DNA of 64,000 nt, taken from positions 141,971 through 205,970 of the forward strand of contig NZ_MOMB01000046.1 in NCBI RefSeq assembly GCF_002752165.1, given 5' to 3'. Under the pieces are notes generated by a model. The model ran no database searches. It saw only the letters and a program-made list of their open reading frames with translations, and was not told where the DNA came from. A program made the translations under genes and the position numbers. The DNA is from Erwinia sp. OLFS4 (GTDB lineage Bacteria > Pseudomonadota > Gammaproteobacteria > Enterobacterales > Enterobacteriaceae). Below, piece after piece: positions 48,557 through 56,946 of this stretch. The number at the start of each line of letters is the position of its first letter. Within the stretch, counting starts at the first letter, position 1.

Positions 48557-49287
48557 AGTCCCAGCCTCCCGATTAATCCCGTAATCTTCCCGGCTACGTT
48601 TGAGAGGTCACCCGCAACGCCTGATATCCCACTCCCTAACGCGGTATTACCCAGCGCTGAAAACGTATTAGTCCAGGCGCTTGAGTTAACTTTGTCCCCG
48701 CTGTCAAGTTTGCCCAGGAAACTATTTACGGCGTTTGCCGCTTCTTTTTGCGTTATCAGCGGTTTTTCAAAATCCCAAAGCCACTGGCTTTGTGGCAATG
48801 GCTCACTACCGCTGGTTACGTCTGAAACGGTTTTTAGCACGCAACCGCTGTAAAAAGCGGCGGGGGTAGCCACGACATAGGTTCCCCCGAGATTACTGTG
48901 GGCCTCGATAACTGACTGGAGCGCACTCAACGTAACGAGTTTTGTTATTGCGCCAGTATTTTCATTAACCGGCGCGGACATCATCATTGGAATGCGTAGT
49001 GGCTGTGCCAGTAGCGCATTGGCCGCTACGGACTGATTAAAAAAAGGATATCGTGCGATGTCATAGTCGATCAGCGTTCCGCCCTGCGCCGGTCGCCAGT
49101 GGCAGAAATACTTATCAAGTGAAGTAAGGTTAAATGCTCCGCTCAACAGGCCGCTGACAAAGCTGGCGCTTTGCGTAATCGCGACGACAGGTAACATACC
49201 GCCGGGAATACCTGCAGCGATACCATCACAGAAAATAACCGGCGAAATCTGGAAGCCCAGCCGGTAGATCTCGCGGGAGATAGCCAT
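48553..49287 (-). CDS. Phage baseplate/tail protein of unknown fold
   Basis: 244 residues; sits between tape measure and plug, overlapping both by 1–4 bases. Alternating hydrophobic stretches (GIAAGIPGGMLPVVAITQSA, FVSGLLSGAFNLTSLDKYF) and a Gly/Ala-rich C-terminal end (GSGISGVAGDLSNVAGKITG) that could interact with membrane or tail tip. No named family recognised. Confidence 0.55.
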   Translation of the reverse strand: MAISREIYRLGFQISPVIFCDGIAAGIPGGMLPVVAITQSASFVSGLLSGAFNLTSLDKYFCHWRPAQGGTLIDYDIARYPFFNQSVAANALLAQPLRIPMMMSAPVNENTGAITKLVTLSALQSVIEAHSNLGGTYVVATPAAFYSGCVLKTVSDVTSGSEPLPQSQWLWDFEKPLITQKEAANAVNSFLGKLDSGDKVNSSAWTNTFSALGNTALGSGISGVAGDLSNVAGKITGLIGRLGL

Positions 49288-51017
49288 CAGTGCGCCCCCC
49301 TCAGTTGGGTGCTCGACACCAGGGCGCTGCCTCCGGTGTTATTTTCGATCATGAGTTTCACCTGGGATGGGGTGTAATTTGATTTGTTGTTTTCAACTTT
49401 TGACATAGCGGAGATCAACTTTGAAAGTACGTCAAGGTTACTCAGGTCCAGATGCTCATCCGCTTTATAGCCGGTATTTTTAACGACACTATTTATATAA
49501 GACCGTGTGTCGTTACCATCTGATTCGGGCGCCCAGCGCTTAATAATCCCGTTAATTGTATCCACCCTTGCACCGAATGTAGCCCCGCTCCCGTACCGCG
49601 CCAGTTGCATCGCCGCGGCATGAAAACCCTGATTCATATTTTTGAAAACTGCGAAACCATCCCGTTTTACCGCACCGGGAGCACGGCGCAAATTAAGCGG
49701 ATTATTATTACGTTCGGAAACAGGGGCGGTCTTACTATAATTCAGCACTAAACCGTGGCTGTTCAAAAATGCTTTCCTGTCAGGACCAAGCAAACTGGGA
49801 GCAAGCCTGATCTCTGCTTTACTGTCTGTTTCTTTCTTCAGACCAAATAAATGCAGTAAGAGTGACGTTCCTCTGGCCAGGCTCGCTACGCCGCGCATAA
49901 AGTCTCTTACATCCCGGGGGAATTCAGGCGATGAAAGATAGCTACTGAAGCGCTTTATGGCATTGCCAAGCCAGTCTATCCCCGCGCCTATCGCGGGTGA
50001 TTTCATTACAGCACTGACGGCATCAGAGAACGCCGATGATAACCGCGTAAGCTGCGGTGCCAGCGGCAACAGACCCCGGACAAAGGTACTCCGGATATTC
50101 AGCCGGCTGCGGTCAAGCTGTACGTTAAAGTCCTGCCACTGCCTGAGTTGATTATCCGTCAGTTGCAGGCGCTGCGCGTCCGCCGTCGCCTGTTTTGCCA
50201 TCGCATCGATTTGGGCGTCACTGTATTTACTCAGGCGCGTCAAATCTTCCATCGACATAAAGCTTGTCAGCCCGTATGCCTCAGCCCCCTGTTGCGTGCG
50301 TCCCGTTTGGTTAAAAATATCACGAGCGTTGCGCAATAGTTCCGGCAGTATTTTTGAAGGGTCCGCATCTGGATTTTTTATGCCCAGCGCCTGAAACTTC
50401 CAGCGCTGCCCGAGATCAAGCTGGGCGTTTCTGATAGCGCCGAGTGTTGCCGTTGCGTTTCCTAAAATCCGGTTGAAATTGATGTTACTGGCATCGAGTC
50501 CGCCGGATGTAGTGTTAAGGCCTTGCGCATTGAATCGCTGCAACGACGCCACAGAAGCTAATTTATTTATGCCGAAGAGTCCGCCCGCACCCAGCACGCC
50601 TGAAAAAATGCCGAGGATTTTCCCCCAGGACAACAAGCTTCCTGTAGCACTTTTAATATGCCCCGCCAGGCTTTTTGCGTGCTGATTTGCTTTGCGCAAA
50701 AAAGTTGCCGAATCCCGGGATTTTTTACCAAAATCGCCCTGGCGTTTAGTTGACTGAGTGAGTGAGCCGTTAAGTTCACCAACACTGGCGTTAAGCGCCG
50801 TTAGCGCAGCTATTCCGGCATTGAAAGCCGCCGAGACAGACTCGGCTCCTTTTTGCGCGCCGCCCACTTCTTTTGCAGTAATTCCGATACCCTGCGCGAT
50901 ACTTCTCCACTGCTCCGGCATCTGCTCAAGCGATTTTTGATAATCGTTATATTTAGCCAGAAAATCCTGAAACTGGCTGTCATCCAGATTGACCTCAATA
51001 ATACTCTTAGCCGACAT
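49287..51017 (-). CDS. Tape measure protein with C-terminal muramidase-like domain
   Basis: 576 residues, short for a tape measure and implying a short tail. The helical N-terminal two-thirds include a hydrophobic stretch near residues 128–155 (LLSWGKILGIFSGVLGAGGL). Residues about 435–545 (RNNNPLNLR, VFKNMNQGFHAAAMQL, RWAPESDGNDTRSYINSV) form the family of peptidoglycan-degrading domains carried by virions to open the wall. Its start overlaps the end of the frameshifted chaperone product. Confidence 0.85.
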   Translation of the reverse strand: MSAKSIIEVNLDDSQFQDFLAKYNDYQKSLEQMPEQWRSIAQGIGITAKEVGGAQKGAESVSAAFNAGIAALTALNASVGELNGSLTQSTKRQGDFGKKSRDSATFLRKANQHAKSLAGHIKSATGSLLSWGKILGIFSGVLGAGGLFGINKLASVASLQRFNAQGLNTTSGGLDASNINFNRILGNATATLGAIRNAQLDLGQRWKFQALGIKNPDADPSKILPELLRNARDIFNQTGRTQQGAEAYGLTSFMSMEDLTRLSKYSDAQIDAMAKQATADAQRLQLTDNQLRQWQDFNVQLDRSRLNIRSTFVRGLLPLAPQLTRLSSAFSDAVSAVMKSPAIGAGIDWLGNAIKRFSSYLSSPEFPRDVRDFMRGVASLARGTSLLLHLFGLKKETDSKAEIRLAPSLLGPDRKAFLNSHGLVLNYSKTAPVSERNNNPLNLRRAPGAVKRDGFAVFKNMNQGFHAAAMQLARYGSGATFGARVDTINGIIKRWAPESDGNDTRSYINSVVKNTGYKADEHLDLSNLDVLSKLISAMSKVENNKSNYTPSQVKLMIENNTGGSALVSSTQLRGAH

Positions 51018-51330
51018 TGAAGTAGCCTCCGTGTTTCAGAGCGTCGAGAATAAAGCGCTGGCGAAAATGAAGTGGGCTTTTGAACCGTTCGCAGTCGAGT
51101 TCCCGGCACAGGGCGCTGAAACCTTCGTTAGAGGCCCAGTCTAGGACGGTATAAATGATGTTTCCTGCGGGACACTCGGGGTCGGGGTATCGGTATCCGT
51201 TTTCAACGTCGGTAAAGAAGCGTTGTACTCCGTAGCGCTCAACGATGTAAGTTGCCCACTGTACACACCCAGGACCGCCCCGATCGTCCCGGGTATTAAG
51301 CTGCTTTTCTGTATCGCAGAGCTGACAATA
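51007..51330 (-). CDS. Tail assembly chaperone, -1 frame extension (part of a 239-residue fusion)
   Basis: 107 codons in the -1 frame relative to the 51141–51725 gene: begins YCQLCDTEKQL, contains GPGCVQWATYIVERYGVQRF and CPAGNIIYTVLDWASNEGFS, ends GGYFNVG. There is no ATG, GTG or TTG anywhere in it and its frame closes with TGA five codons upstream of the slip site, so it can only be made by frameshifting. It is the T part of a G/GT-type pair: fusion 51725→51331, slip, then 51330→51007. The stop overlaps the tape measure start. Confidence 0.88.
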   Translation of the reverse strand, partial: YCQLCDTEKQLNTRDDRGGPGCVQWATYIVERYGVQRFFTDVENGYRYPDPECPAGNIIYTVLDWASNEGFSALCRELDCERFKSPLHFRQRFILDALKHGGYFNVG

Positions 51331-51725
51331 AAAAAAACAATCTCGCCCTCAACTTCGCGGTATTCATCCGGCGTTATCACCCCCTGGCTTACTGCGGTGT
51401 CCAGCGGTATGTTTTGCCAGTCGCCGGATATTTTACATACGACGGTGCTCATGCGTGCGATATCATCAAGAAGCGTCGGGCGCTTTTCTGTACCCCTCGC
51501 GTTATCCCCTTCCCCCAACTGAATGGCCTTGCGCAGCATCATAGCCGCGACACGAGTAGATCCCAGCGCGCCAACCGTTGAGAAGAAATTGTTAAAAAGA
51601 CTACCAAGAAGAACGCAGTTTTCTTCCACGACTTCGTGAGGTAACGGAATAACATGCACGTATACTATTTCTCCGTCGTCACGATTAACTGAGGTGACAA
51701 AGTTCAGCTTTTTATCAATTCGCAT
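51141..51725 (-). CDS. Tail assembly chaperone, G-type short product
   Basis: 194 residues from ATG 51725 (an ATG at 51740 is also in frame). Its position between tube and tape measure is that of lambda gpG. The N-terminal part is conserved-looking (FVTSVNRDDGEIVYVHVIPL). The last 60 residues after the slip site are low in complexity (TDTDTPTPSVPQE) and less protein-like than the -1 frame, as expected if the main constraint there is the overlapping frame. Chaperones tape measure folding and tube assembly (family knowledge). Confidence 0.82.
   Translation of the reverse strand: MRIDKKLNFVTSVNRDDGEIVYVHVIPLPHEVVEENCVLLGSLFNNFFSTVGALGSTRVAAMMLRKAIQLGEGDNARGTEKRPTLLDDIARMSTVVCKISGDWQNIPLDTAVSQGVITPDEYREVEGEIVFFIVSSAIQKSSLIPGTIGAVLGVYSGQLTSLSATEYNASLPTLKTDTDTPTPSVPQETSFIPS
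51330..51336 (-). promoter_or_regulatory. Programmed -1 frameshift site (T TTT TTT)
   Basis: In zero frame the codons read GTT TTT TTT ATT, giving the perfect X XXY YYZ heptamer T TTT TTT. After slipping, reading continues TAT TGT CAG. A 9-base-pair hairpin (ACCCGGGAC / GTCCTGGGT, one G-T pair) lies 36 bases downstream at 51267–51294; that is far for a stimulator but noted. Confidence 0.82.
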
Positions 51726-51730
51726 CGCTA

Positions 51731-52168
51731 TTAATCCCACATTTTATTATTGGTTATCAGATACCCGGTTATCGTGACTACGTAACCCGCGTCCGCGCCG
51801 CTGAAAGTCAGTTCGTTGAAATTGACCAGATAACAGTTATGCAACGTAATAGCGTTAAAGGGTGTCGCGTCGGGCGTTACTACCACTTCTCCCAGCGCTG
51901 TATCATTAATAAACTGATTCTGATAGCTCACCGCGAGCGCCTGCGTTTTAAGCAGATGAACGGTCACTGTTGCCTGCTGATACGGTGCCTGACTGCCGAT
52001 CGTGCCCGTCATCGTAGCGATGATATCGGTAGCCGCGCCGTCGGGTCGTAAGCTGATCCCGTCTTTACCGAGATACGACGCAGTTACATTCAACACCGGG
52101 ATATCAGTAACAGTCATGCTGCCCCGGACTCTGTTAAGAAAGCCCTGAGGAATTAATGGATTGGACAT
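51731..52168 (-). CDS. Tail tube protein (DUF3277-like)
   Basis: 145 residues of beta-rich sequence (NPLIPQGFLNRVRGSMTVTD, GYVVTITGYLITNNKMWD). DUF3277 follows the DUF3383 sheath in this group of myoviruses and forms the inner tube. Located between sheath and tail assembly chaperone, the canonical place. Confidence 0.8.
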   Translation of the reverse strand: MSNPLIPQGFLNRVRGSMTVTDIPVLNVTASYLGKDGISLRPDGAATDIIATMTGTIGSQAPYQQATVTVHLLKTQALAVSYQNQFINDTALGEVVVTPDATPFNAITLHNCYLVNFNELTFSGADAGYVVTITGYLITNNKMWD

Positions 52169-52171
52169 GCC

Positions 52172-53566
52172 TTATGCTCCCGCGAAATTAGTGACATTCA
52201 CATTGAATGTAATCGACTCAAAGCCCCTCGACGGCGTAAGCACAGTACTGAGGCCGCCATATTTACCCTGGGCATAATCCGAGGGGTTAAGGCTTGTGTA
52301 GCTCGCAAAAGGCACCGCGTTGATCACAGCACTGCCTGCAAACTGCCCTTTATTGTATGCGTCGTTAAAATCACTCTGGATCATGCTTTCACCCAGGGCC
52401 TGCCCAAGTATCAGGCCGTAACTTATCCCTGAGCGTAACGTTTTCAGCGCGCGGCGCTGTAGCCTGTCTATCCCCTGCTGATTGTAATAAAGCGGGTTGA
52501 CGCTGGTGTTAGATCCGTTGATGATTTCGTTTGCGATATCAAGTTCAAGATTGATCGCGCACCACGCGACGGCATACCAGTAATTAAAAGGGTTTCCGTC
52601 CAGCATATGCCCCGCTACCAGCATTTTATTGCTAAGTCCCCCTTCCGCAGCGGTGCCGATGTAATTAATGCTGTTAGCCTGCAACGTCTTTAGCAAAGCG
52701 CCATTGCCCGCCGCCGGATAAGCGGTCACGCCGTACATAAAGCGCCACGCCATCGGAGGCGTCATATTTGATGAACCCGGATCGTTGGATAAAGCAGACT
52801 GGAAAGGGGCAGCCATCGAAAATTCAGTGGCGCTTATGCCTGGGGCTTCGACGCCTGCAAATACATTTGGATATTTTTCCGAGGCCCAGGCCTCCCAGGT
52901 CGCGGTTGTCGTAGTAACAAAGAATTTAACCAGCGATCCGGCTGACGTGTAATTGTTCACCAGTGCGCGGAATGTTGATTCCGTGTCCCATTCCCGCGGC
53001 GTCAGATATGAAAAAAACTTCTGGTAGGTATTGCCGAGTGAGGTATCTTCACTGATGAATGTACCGAGCGCTTTCACTGCGGCCGGTACGCTTAGCTCAC
53101 CGAGTTCCAGAACATAAACCGCACGCCCGGAACCCTGCGCCCAGTATGTTGCGCTCATCTGCTGTATTTCACCCGCGGCGACTGAGGAGACGGTGCCCGT
53201 TGTGGTTGCGGTTCCCGGATCAGCACTCAGAGCATAAGTAAGGGTTTTATCCCCGGTCACGGTCGACGTAAACGCCCCGTTATAGCCAGCGGGGATACTT
53301 CCCGCAACGATGATCGGGACGTTATCGCCCTCCCGCCAGCCGTGCGCCTCTGCCAGCGTGACGGTCACTATTCCTGTTGCCCATGCGAGAGAAGATATAG
53401 CTTTAGCCGGGGCGAGAATCGCATTGATGTCCTCTGCTGAGGTCAAAAGCTGATAGCTGCCAGGCGCGAGGGTCGTACCGCCTGTAGAAACCATCGCACC
53501 GGATTTAAGCAGAGCCGAAGGCCTGGGGGGATCGGTTACCGACACATTAATATTAACAATAGACAT
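52172..53566 (-). CDS. Contractile tail sheath protein (DUF3383-like)
   Basis: 464 residues. N-terminal IVNINVSVTDPPRPSALL and the C-terminal FNVNVTNFAGA match DUF3383 sheath proteins; its presence shows the phage is a myovirus. Residues about 57–127 (TGIVTVTLAEAHGWREGDN, AGYNGAFTSTVTGDKTLTYA) are the same small beta module found in two other virion proteins here. Directly upstream of the tube gene. Confidence 0.87.
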   Translation of the reverse strand: MSIVNINVSVTDPPRPSALLKSGAMVSTGGTTLAPGSYQLLTSAEDINAILAPAKAISSLAWATGIVTVTLAEAHGWREGDNVPIIVAGSIPAGYNGAFTSTVTGDKTLTYALSADPGTATTTGTVSSVAAGEIQQMSATYWAQGSGRAVYVLELGELSVPAAVKALGTFISEDTSLGNTYQKFFSYLTPREWDTESTFRALVNNYTSAGSLVKFFVTTTTATWEAWASEKYPNVFAGVEAPGISATEFSMAAPFQSALSNDPGSSNMTPPMAWRFMYGVTAYPAAGNGALLKTLQANSINYIGTAAEGGLSNKMLVAGHMLDGNPFNYWYAVAWCAINLELDIANEIINGSNTSVNPLYYNQQGIDRLQRRALKTLRSGISYGLILGQALGESMIQSDFNDAYNKGQFAGSAVINAVPFASYTSLNPSDYAQGKYGGLSTVLTPSRGFESITFNVNVTNFAGA

Positions 53567-53570
53567 TGCG

Positions 53571-54509
53571 TTATTTCTCCGGGAATAAAGACGGAATTGC
53601 AGATGTGATCAGTCCACGGGATAGGTTTCTCATCCGCTGCTGATAGTAATTAATTCTGAATTTGATAGTTTTCCGCTGCGCGAGAATATTCAGCTCGTTC
53701 TGCGTAACGCGCTCATCCTGCACGACGGGGGTATTCATTACTCCCATTTCCGCTGTGTCGCTCAGCGTGTAGTCCTGGATATAGCTTAAAAAATCCTGCA
53801 CGAGCGCGTTACGCAGGCCGGTAATGGCGAGCGTTACATCTTCGGAAACCAGCTGATATTGGTTCTGATTCTCGTCAAGAAAGAAGGCCCCCGCGATTGG
53901 CGCGGTATTACTGCATTTAATTGTCGCGTAGGGCGGCGACAGGTTTTGTAGTGCCAGCATTGCCGGATACATTGGCATAAACTTATTAAGTGCCAACCAG
54001 ACCGGCAACGAGTTAGATACCACTACATCATTGAGATCGATATCTGCGGCAGAATTGATAATCTGCGATCGCATGTGAGGATAAATCGCTTCGCCGGTGT
54101 AGTGATAAAGGTTCGCGGGTTCATTCAGTCCCGTACGGCGCGAAAAAGAGAACTGAATGCCGAAAAACTCGCCGATGTAAATCGCATCTGAACCAATATC
54201 GTTAAACGGATCGATATCCGCCTGCGCTGTGAATGTCACCACGTTACGATCGTATAACTGCTCATCATCCTGTATAGATTCAGTCGTCAGATGCAGATAA
54301 CCCTTAACGCTGATTGTGTCCGGCTCACTACACCTACTTTCGTCAAGCAGAGAGGCTTTAATCCAGAACACGAAACCATCAAGCGGTAAAACTTTGCGGA
54401 TATACCTGGTAAAAGTCACGCTCTGAAACTGACTCAGGTCATCAAGACCCGTCGTCAGTGTGGCGTTTAACTCTGTTTTTGCGGTACTAAACTCACTCAG
54501 GGAAGGCAT
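53571..54509 (-). CDS. Phage neck/tail-completion protein, unknown family
   Basis: 312 residues, no recognised motif; beta-rich N-terminal (FTRYIRKVLPLDGFVFWIKA) and a basic C-terminal helix (QRKTIKFRINYYQQRMRNL). Position between the connector genes and the sheath suggests a neck or tail terminator role. Overlaps the next gene by 17 bases. Confidence 0.6.
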   Translation of the reverse strand: MPSLSEFSTAKTELNATLTTGLDDLSQFQSVTFTRYIRKVLPLDGFVFWIKASLLDESRCSEPDTISVKGYLHLTTESIQDDEQLYDRNVVTFTAQADIDPFNDIGSDAIYIGEFFGIQFSFSRRTGLNEPANLYHYTGEAIYPHMRSQIINSAADIDLNDVVVSNSLPVWLALNKFMPMYPAMLALQNLSPPYATIKCSNTAPIAGAFFLDENQNQYQLVSEDVTLAITGLRNALVQDFLSYIQDYTLSDTAEMGVMNTPVVQDERVTQNELNILAQRKTIKFRINYYQQRMRNLSRGLITSAIPSLFPEK

Positions 54510-54927
54510 TGAGCACCCCGCTTACCCAGGCGCGCATAGAAGCCTGATAGGTTCCGGTATCGATAAATGAAGGACGCGGGTTGCCTTTCTTGTGTTTGAA
54601 GCGTTTGGAAATTCCGAGCAACGCGCGGCGCGTGGGTACGCCCGGCAAGCCGTTCATTTCTTCGTTATCAAGAAAAGCGACAAACAGGTTGTGAATATGC
54701 GACATTGATTCCGCAAGCGGATCGCGGTTCGCGGATGCCCCCGCCAGCAAATTTTCAAGTCCGGCTGCCATGTCTTTCGTTATCAGATCAGCGATATCGT
54801 TTTTGTGACGATCGAAGAACGTCTGCATGATGCGGTACTTAGACTCAAGATATCCCGCGACGTCGCCGGTAGTCGTGTTCTCATCTTCGTAGGGAATATC
54901 AATAACGCCGAGATGAAAAGTAATCAT
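54493..54927 (-). CDS. Head–tail connector protein (HK97 gp10-like position)
   Basis: 144 residues from ATG 54927, which overlaps the upstream stop codon (ATGA); the longer frame to 54984 is not used. It has FIDTGTYQASMRAWVSGVL near the C terminus, reminiscent of the DTGxLxxS pattern in gp10/minor tail proteins. Assignment by position. Confidence 0.6.
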   Translation of the reverse strand: MITFHLGVIDIPYEDENTTTGDVAGYLESKYRIMQTFFDRHKNDIADLITKDMAAGLENLLAGASANRDPLAESMSHIHNLFVAFLDNEEMNGLPGVPTRRALLGISKRFKHKKGNPRPSFIDTGTYQASMRAWVSGVLNAFPE

Positions 54928-55352
54928 GACAACCCCCACAGGCTTCCGAATTGTTGAGCGATCATCAGGTAGCGGCGGCCCCACGGATCTTGCAGCATTT
55001 GTAAATCCGATAGCGATAAATCTTTAAAAAAATCCGGGGCAAGTCGCTGGGCACTGGTTGCGTTATCCGACGCCCCGGTTATCACCCCGGATTTAAAATC
55101 ATTCAGTCCTTTAGCGCTCCTCAACTTCGCCAGCACGGGTTCAGTTCCGTAGTTGACGAGAAAAGACGCCGCGAGGTTGTAGACGGCGCTGGCATACAGG
55201 ATTGGCATAACCGTTTCAATTTCACGATTAACCCACTCCACCGCGCCGCTGTACGCTGCCGTAAGAGACCCGGACGCGTCCGGGATATCGTCTGCCGTAA
55301 TGCCCATTTCAGTGCGAACGAATCCGATAAAACCGGCCACGCTGATCGTCAT
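54924..55352 (-). CDS. Head–tail adaptor, DUF4054-like
   Basis: 142 residues, mainly helical (FIGFVRTEMGITADDIPDA, WGRRYLMIAQQFGSLWGLS). DUF4054 proteins occur next to DUF2184 capsids in this phage group and act as head-tail adaptors. ATGA overlap with the following gene and a 4-base overlap with the preceding one. Confidence 0.68.
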   Translation of the reverse strand: MTISVAGFIGFVRTEMGITADDIPDASGSLTAAYSGAVEWVNREIETVMPILYASAVYNLAASFLVNYGTEPVLAKLRSAKGLNDFKSGVITGASDNATSAQRLAPDFFKDLSLSDLQMLQDPWGRRYLMIAQQFGSLWGLS

Positions 55353-55831
55353 TTTTTCCGGCTCCCGGATTTGGGCGTCACTATCGTTTCGTTAATATCT
55401 GATACGTCGTCTCCGTCATCCCTGCCCTTAGTTCGCTCTGCGCTAAACTCCATCTCCCCGGAATATCCGGTGCCACTTTCGCGTAACGTGCTGTCCAGTG
55501 CGGCAACAGAAGCCTGCCGGCGGTTGTGAGCCTCACGCGTAAGATGATGATCGTTATCACGTAGCGTTTTTTCGATGACTGCCGACGAAACGGGCTTATT
55601 AATGCTGTAGCACAAGCCAATAAACGCTTTACTCTGATCTATTCTGCTGGAGTCTACTAACCCGTATGCCTGATGATGTTGAATAACTGCGTCAATTTCA
55701 TCTGAGGAGCCTTCAAGTACCTGCATCTGGCCCCCGTGCGGTATGGGGATCTGGCGCAGGCGACCCGTTTCCAGCATGCGGAAAGTAAAAACGTGGCGTT
55801 GCTTAGTCGTATTAGCGATGTAAAGTTTCAT
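55349..55831 (-). CDS. Phage structural protein, unknown
   Basis: 160 residues. The N-terminal half is beta-like (KLYIANTTKQRHVFTFRMLE); the C-terminal third is charged and probably disordered (RTKGRDDGDDVSDIN, PKSGSRKK). First gene after the capsid terminator. No family recognised. Confidence 0.6.
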   Translation of the reverse strand: MKLYIANTTKQRHVFTFRMLETGRLRQIPIPHGGQMQVLEGSSDEIDAVIQHHQAYGLVDSSRIDQSKAFIGLCYSINKPVSSAVIEKTLRDNDHHLTREAHNRRQASVAALDSTLRESGTGYSGEMEFSAERTKGRDDGDDVSDINETIVTPKSGSRKK

Positions 55832-55842
55832 TGTTTACCCCA

Positions 55843-55881
55843 CAAAAAAAAAGCTCCGCGGAGTTTCCCCGGCGGAGGCTT
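55843..55881 (-). terminator. Terminator after the major capsid gene
   Basis: On the minus strand: CTCCGC / GCGGAG stem extended by AAG / CTT across one bulged base, 12-base loop, then nine T. It sits 18 bases past the capsid stop, so head genes can be made in excess of tail genes. Confidence 0.72.
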
Positions 55882-55898
55882 GTTTAATTCTCAATAGA

Positions 55899-56930
55899 TC
55901 AGGCGCTGTATTTCATCGAAAGGACGGTTATGGCTTCCGGGCGCACAGCCCAGCCCGATGTTGAGCGCATTTCTGACAGCACATCAACCGCGCCGCCGGG
56001 GATAGGGGTCGGAATTTCACGCGGTGCCGCCATGTCGCAGAACATCAGCGCGTTAGCCGCGAGAGACGGGGACAACCTGGCAAATTCGTTAGTATTCACC
56101 GTTGAATTGGTCATCGGCACCTCAACTTCGGGAACCGTAATAATCACGGCATCGGTATTCCCCGCACCGGCGCCGATAAGCGTATCGTCATATACCCAGT
56201 CAACCCGAACGTTAGCACCTTTAAGCACCTCTTCTACCATGTTGCCAACGGTATCAGTACCGCCGCCGGGACGCTGATAAGATGTCAGTTGTACAACCTG
56301 CTGAATCTCCATCGCGCCCAGCACCCTTTGCGGACCAAGTATTACTACACGCTGCTGGCGTCCAAGCTGCATCGTCCGGGTTAGCGCTGCCTGCACGTGC
56401 CCGAGCAGATAGACCGCCATTTGTCCGTGATCGTAAGATAATACTGTTGCGTTGCCGCTGGTGTCAGCGGGTAGGGTTTCTGTAGTCGCGCCCGCGGTAT
56501 TCAGCAGACCTTCGCCCTCTGCTGGGTTCATGCCGTTCAGCAACGCGGATCGTAGCTGTTGAAAAATACCCTGACGCATACCTAAACGCTGTGCTTCCGG
56601 TAATGCGATATTCCAGTTCCCGGCCGCCGCCATATCGTGATGATCATAAATTCCGCGACAACGAAAAAGGTATGTCGGTGTAGATATCATTCGTGTTTCA
56701 AGTGCCACGCTGGGAAGCTGATTGCCATTTCCCGACTGGCTTGATGTGACCTGCGTGCGGATATCAAGACGACGCAGATAAGCGTATTGATCGCCAACGC
56801 CAAGGCGTATTTGAGGATTGCCGCTAGCGATAGCTTCAAACGCGCCGGACGCCTGTTGATAGCCAATTATCATCTCAGGCGCGATATACGACGGATTGAC
56901 AATAGTGTAACTGGGAGTGATTGCAGCCAT
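55899..56930 (-). CDS. Major capsid protein (DUF2184-like)
   Basis: 343 residues. DUF2184 capsid pattern: QIRLGVGDQYAYLRRLDIRT, ETRMISTPTYLFRCRGIYDHHDMAA, ALTRTMQLGRQQRVVILGPQ and the terminal GWAVRPEAITVLSMKYSA. HK97-type fold expected. Preceded by the decoration protein and followed by an intrinsic terminator, the usual place for the most abundant virion protein. Confidence 0.85.
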   Translation of the reverse strand: MAAITPSYTIVNPSYIAPEMIIGYQQASGAFEAIASGNPQIRLGVGDQYAYLRRLDIRTQVTSSQSGNGNQLPSVALETRMISTPTYLFRCRGIYDHHDMAAAGNWNIALPEAQRLGMRQGIFQQLRSALLNGMNPAEGEGLLNTAGATTETLPADTSGNATVLSYDHGQMAVYLLGHVQAALTRTMQLGRQQRVVILGPQRVLGAMEIQQVVQLTSYQRPGGGTDTVGNMVEEVLKGANVRVDWVYDDTLIGAGAGNTDAVIITVPEVEVPMTNSTVNTNEFARLSPSLAANALMFCDMAAPREIPTPIPGGAVDVLSEMRSTSGWAVRPEAITVLSMKYSA

Positions 56931-56946
56931 TTAATTTTGCTCCGGA

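Noticed and set aside
51037..51109. Minus-strand frame start at 51109 as a separate gene before the tape measure
   Set aside because: That frame does not match the protein-like one; the real coding content is in the -1 frame of the chaperone gene, which has no start codon of its own.
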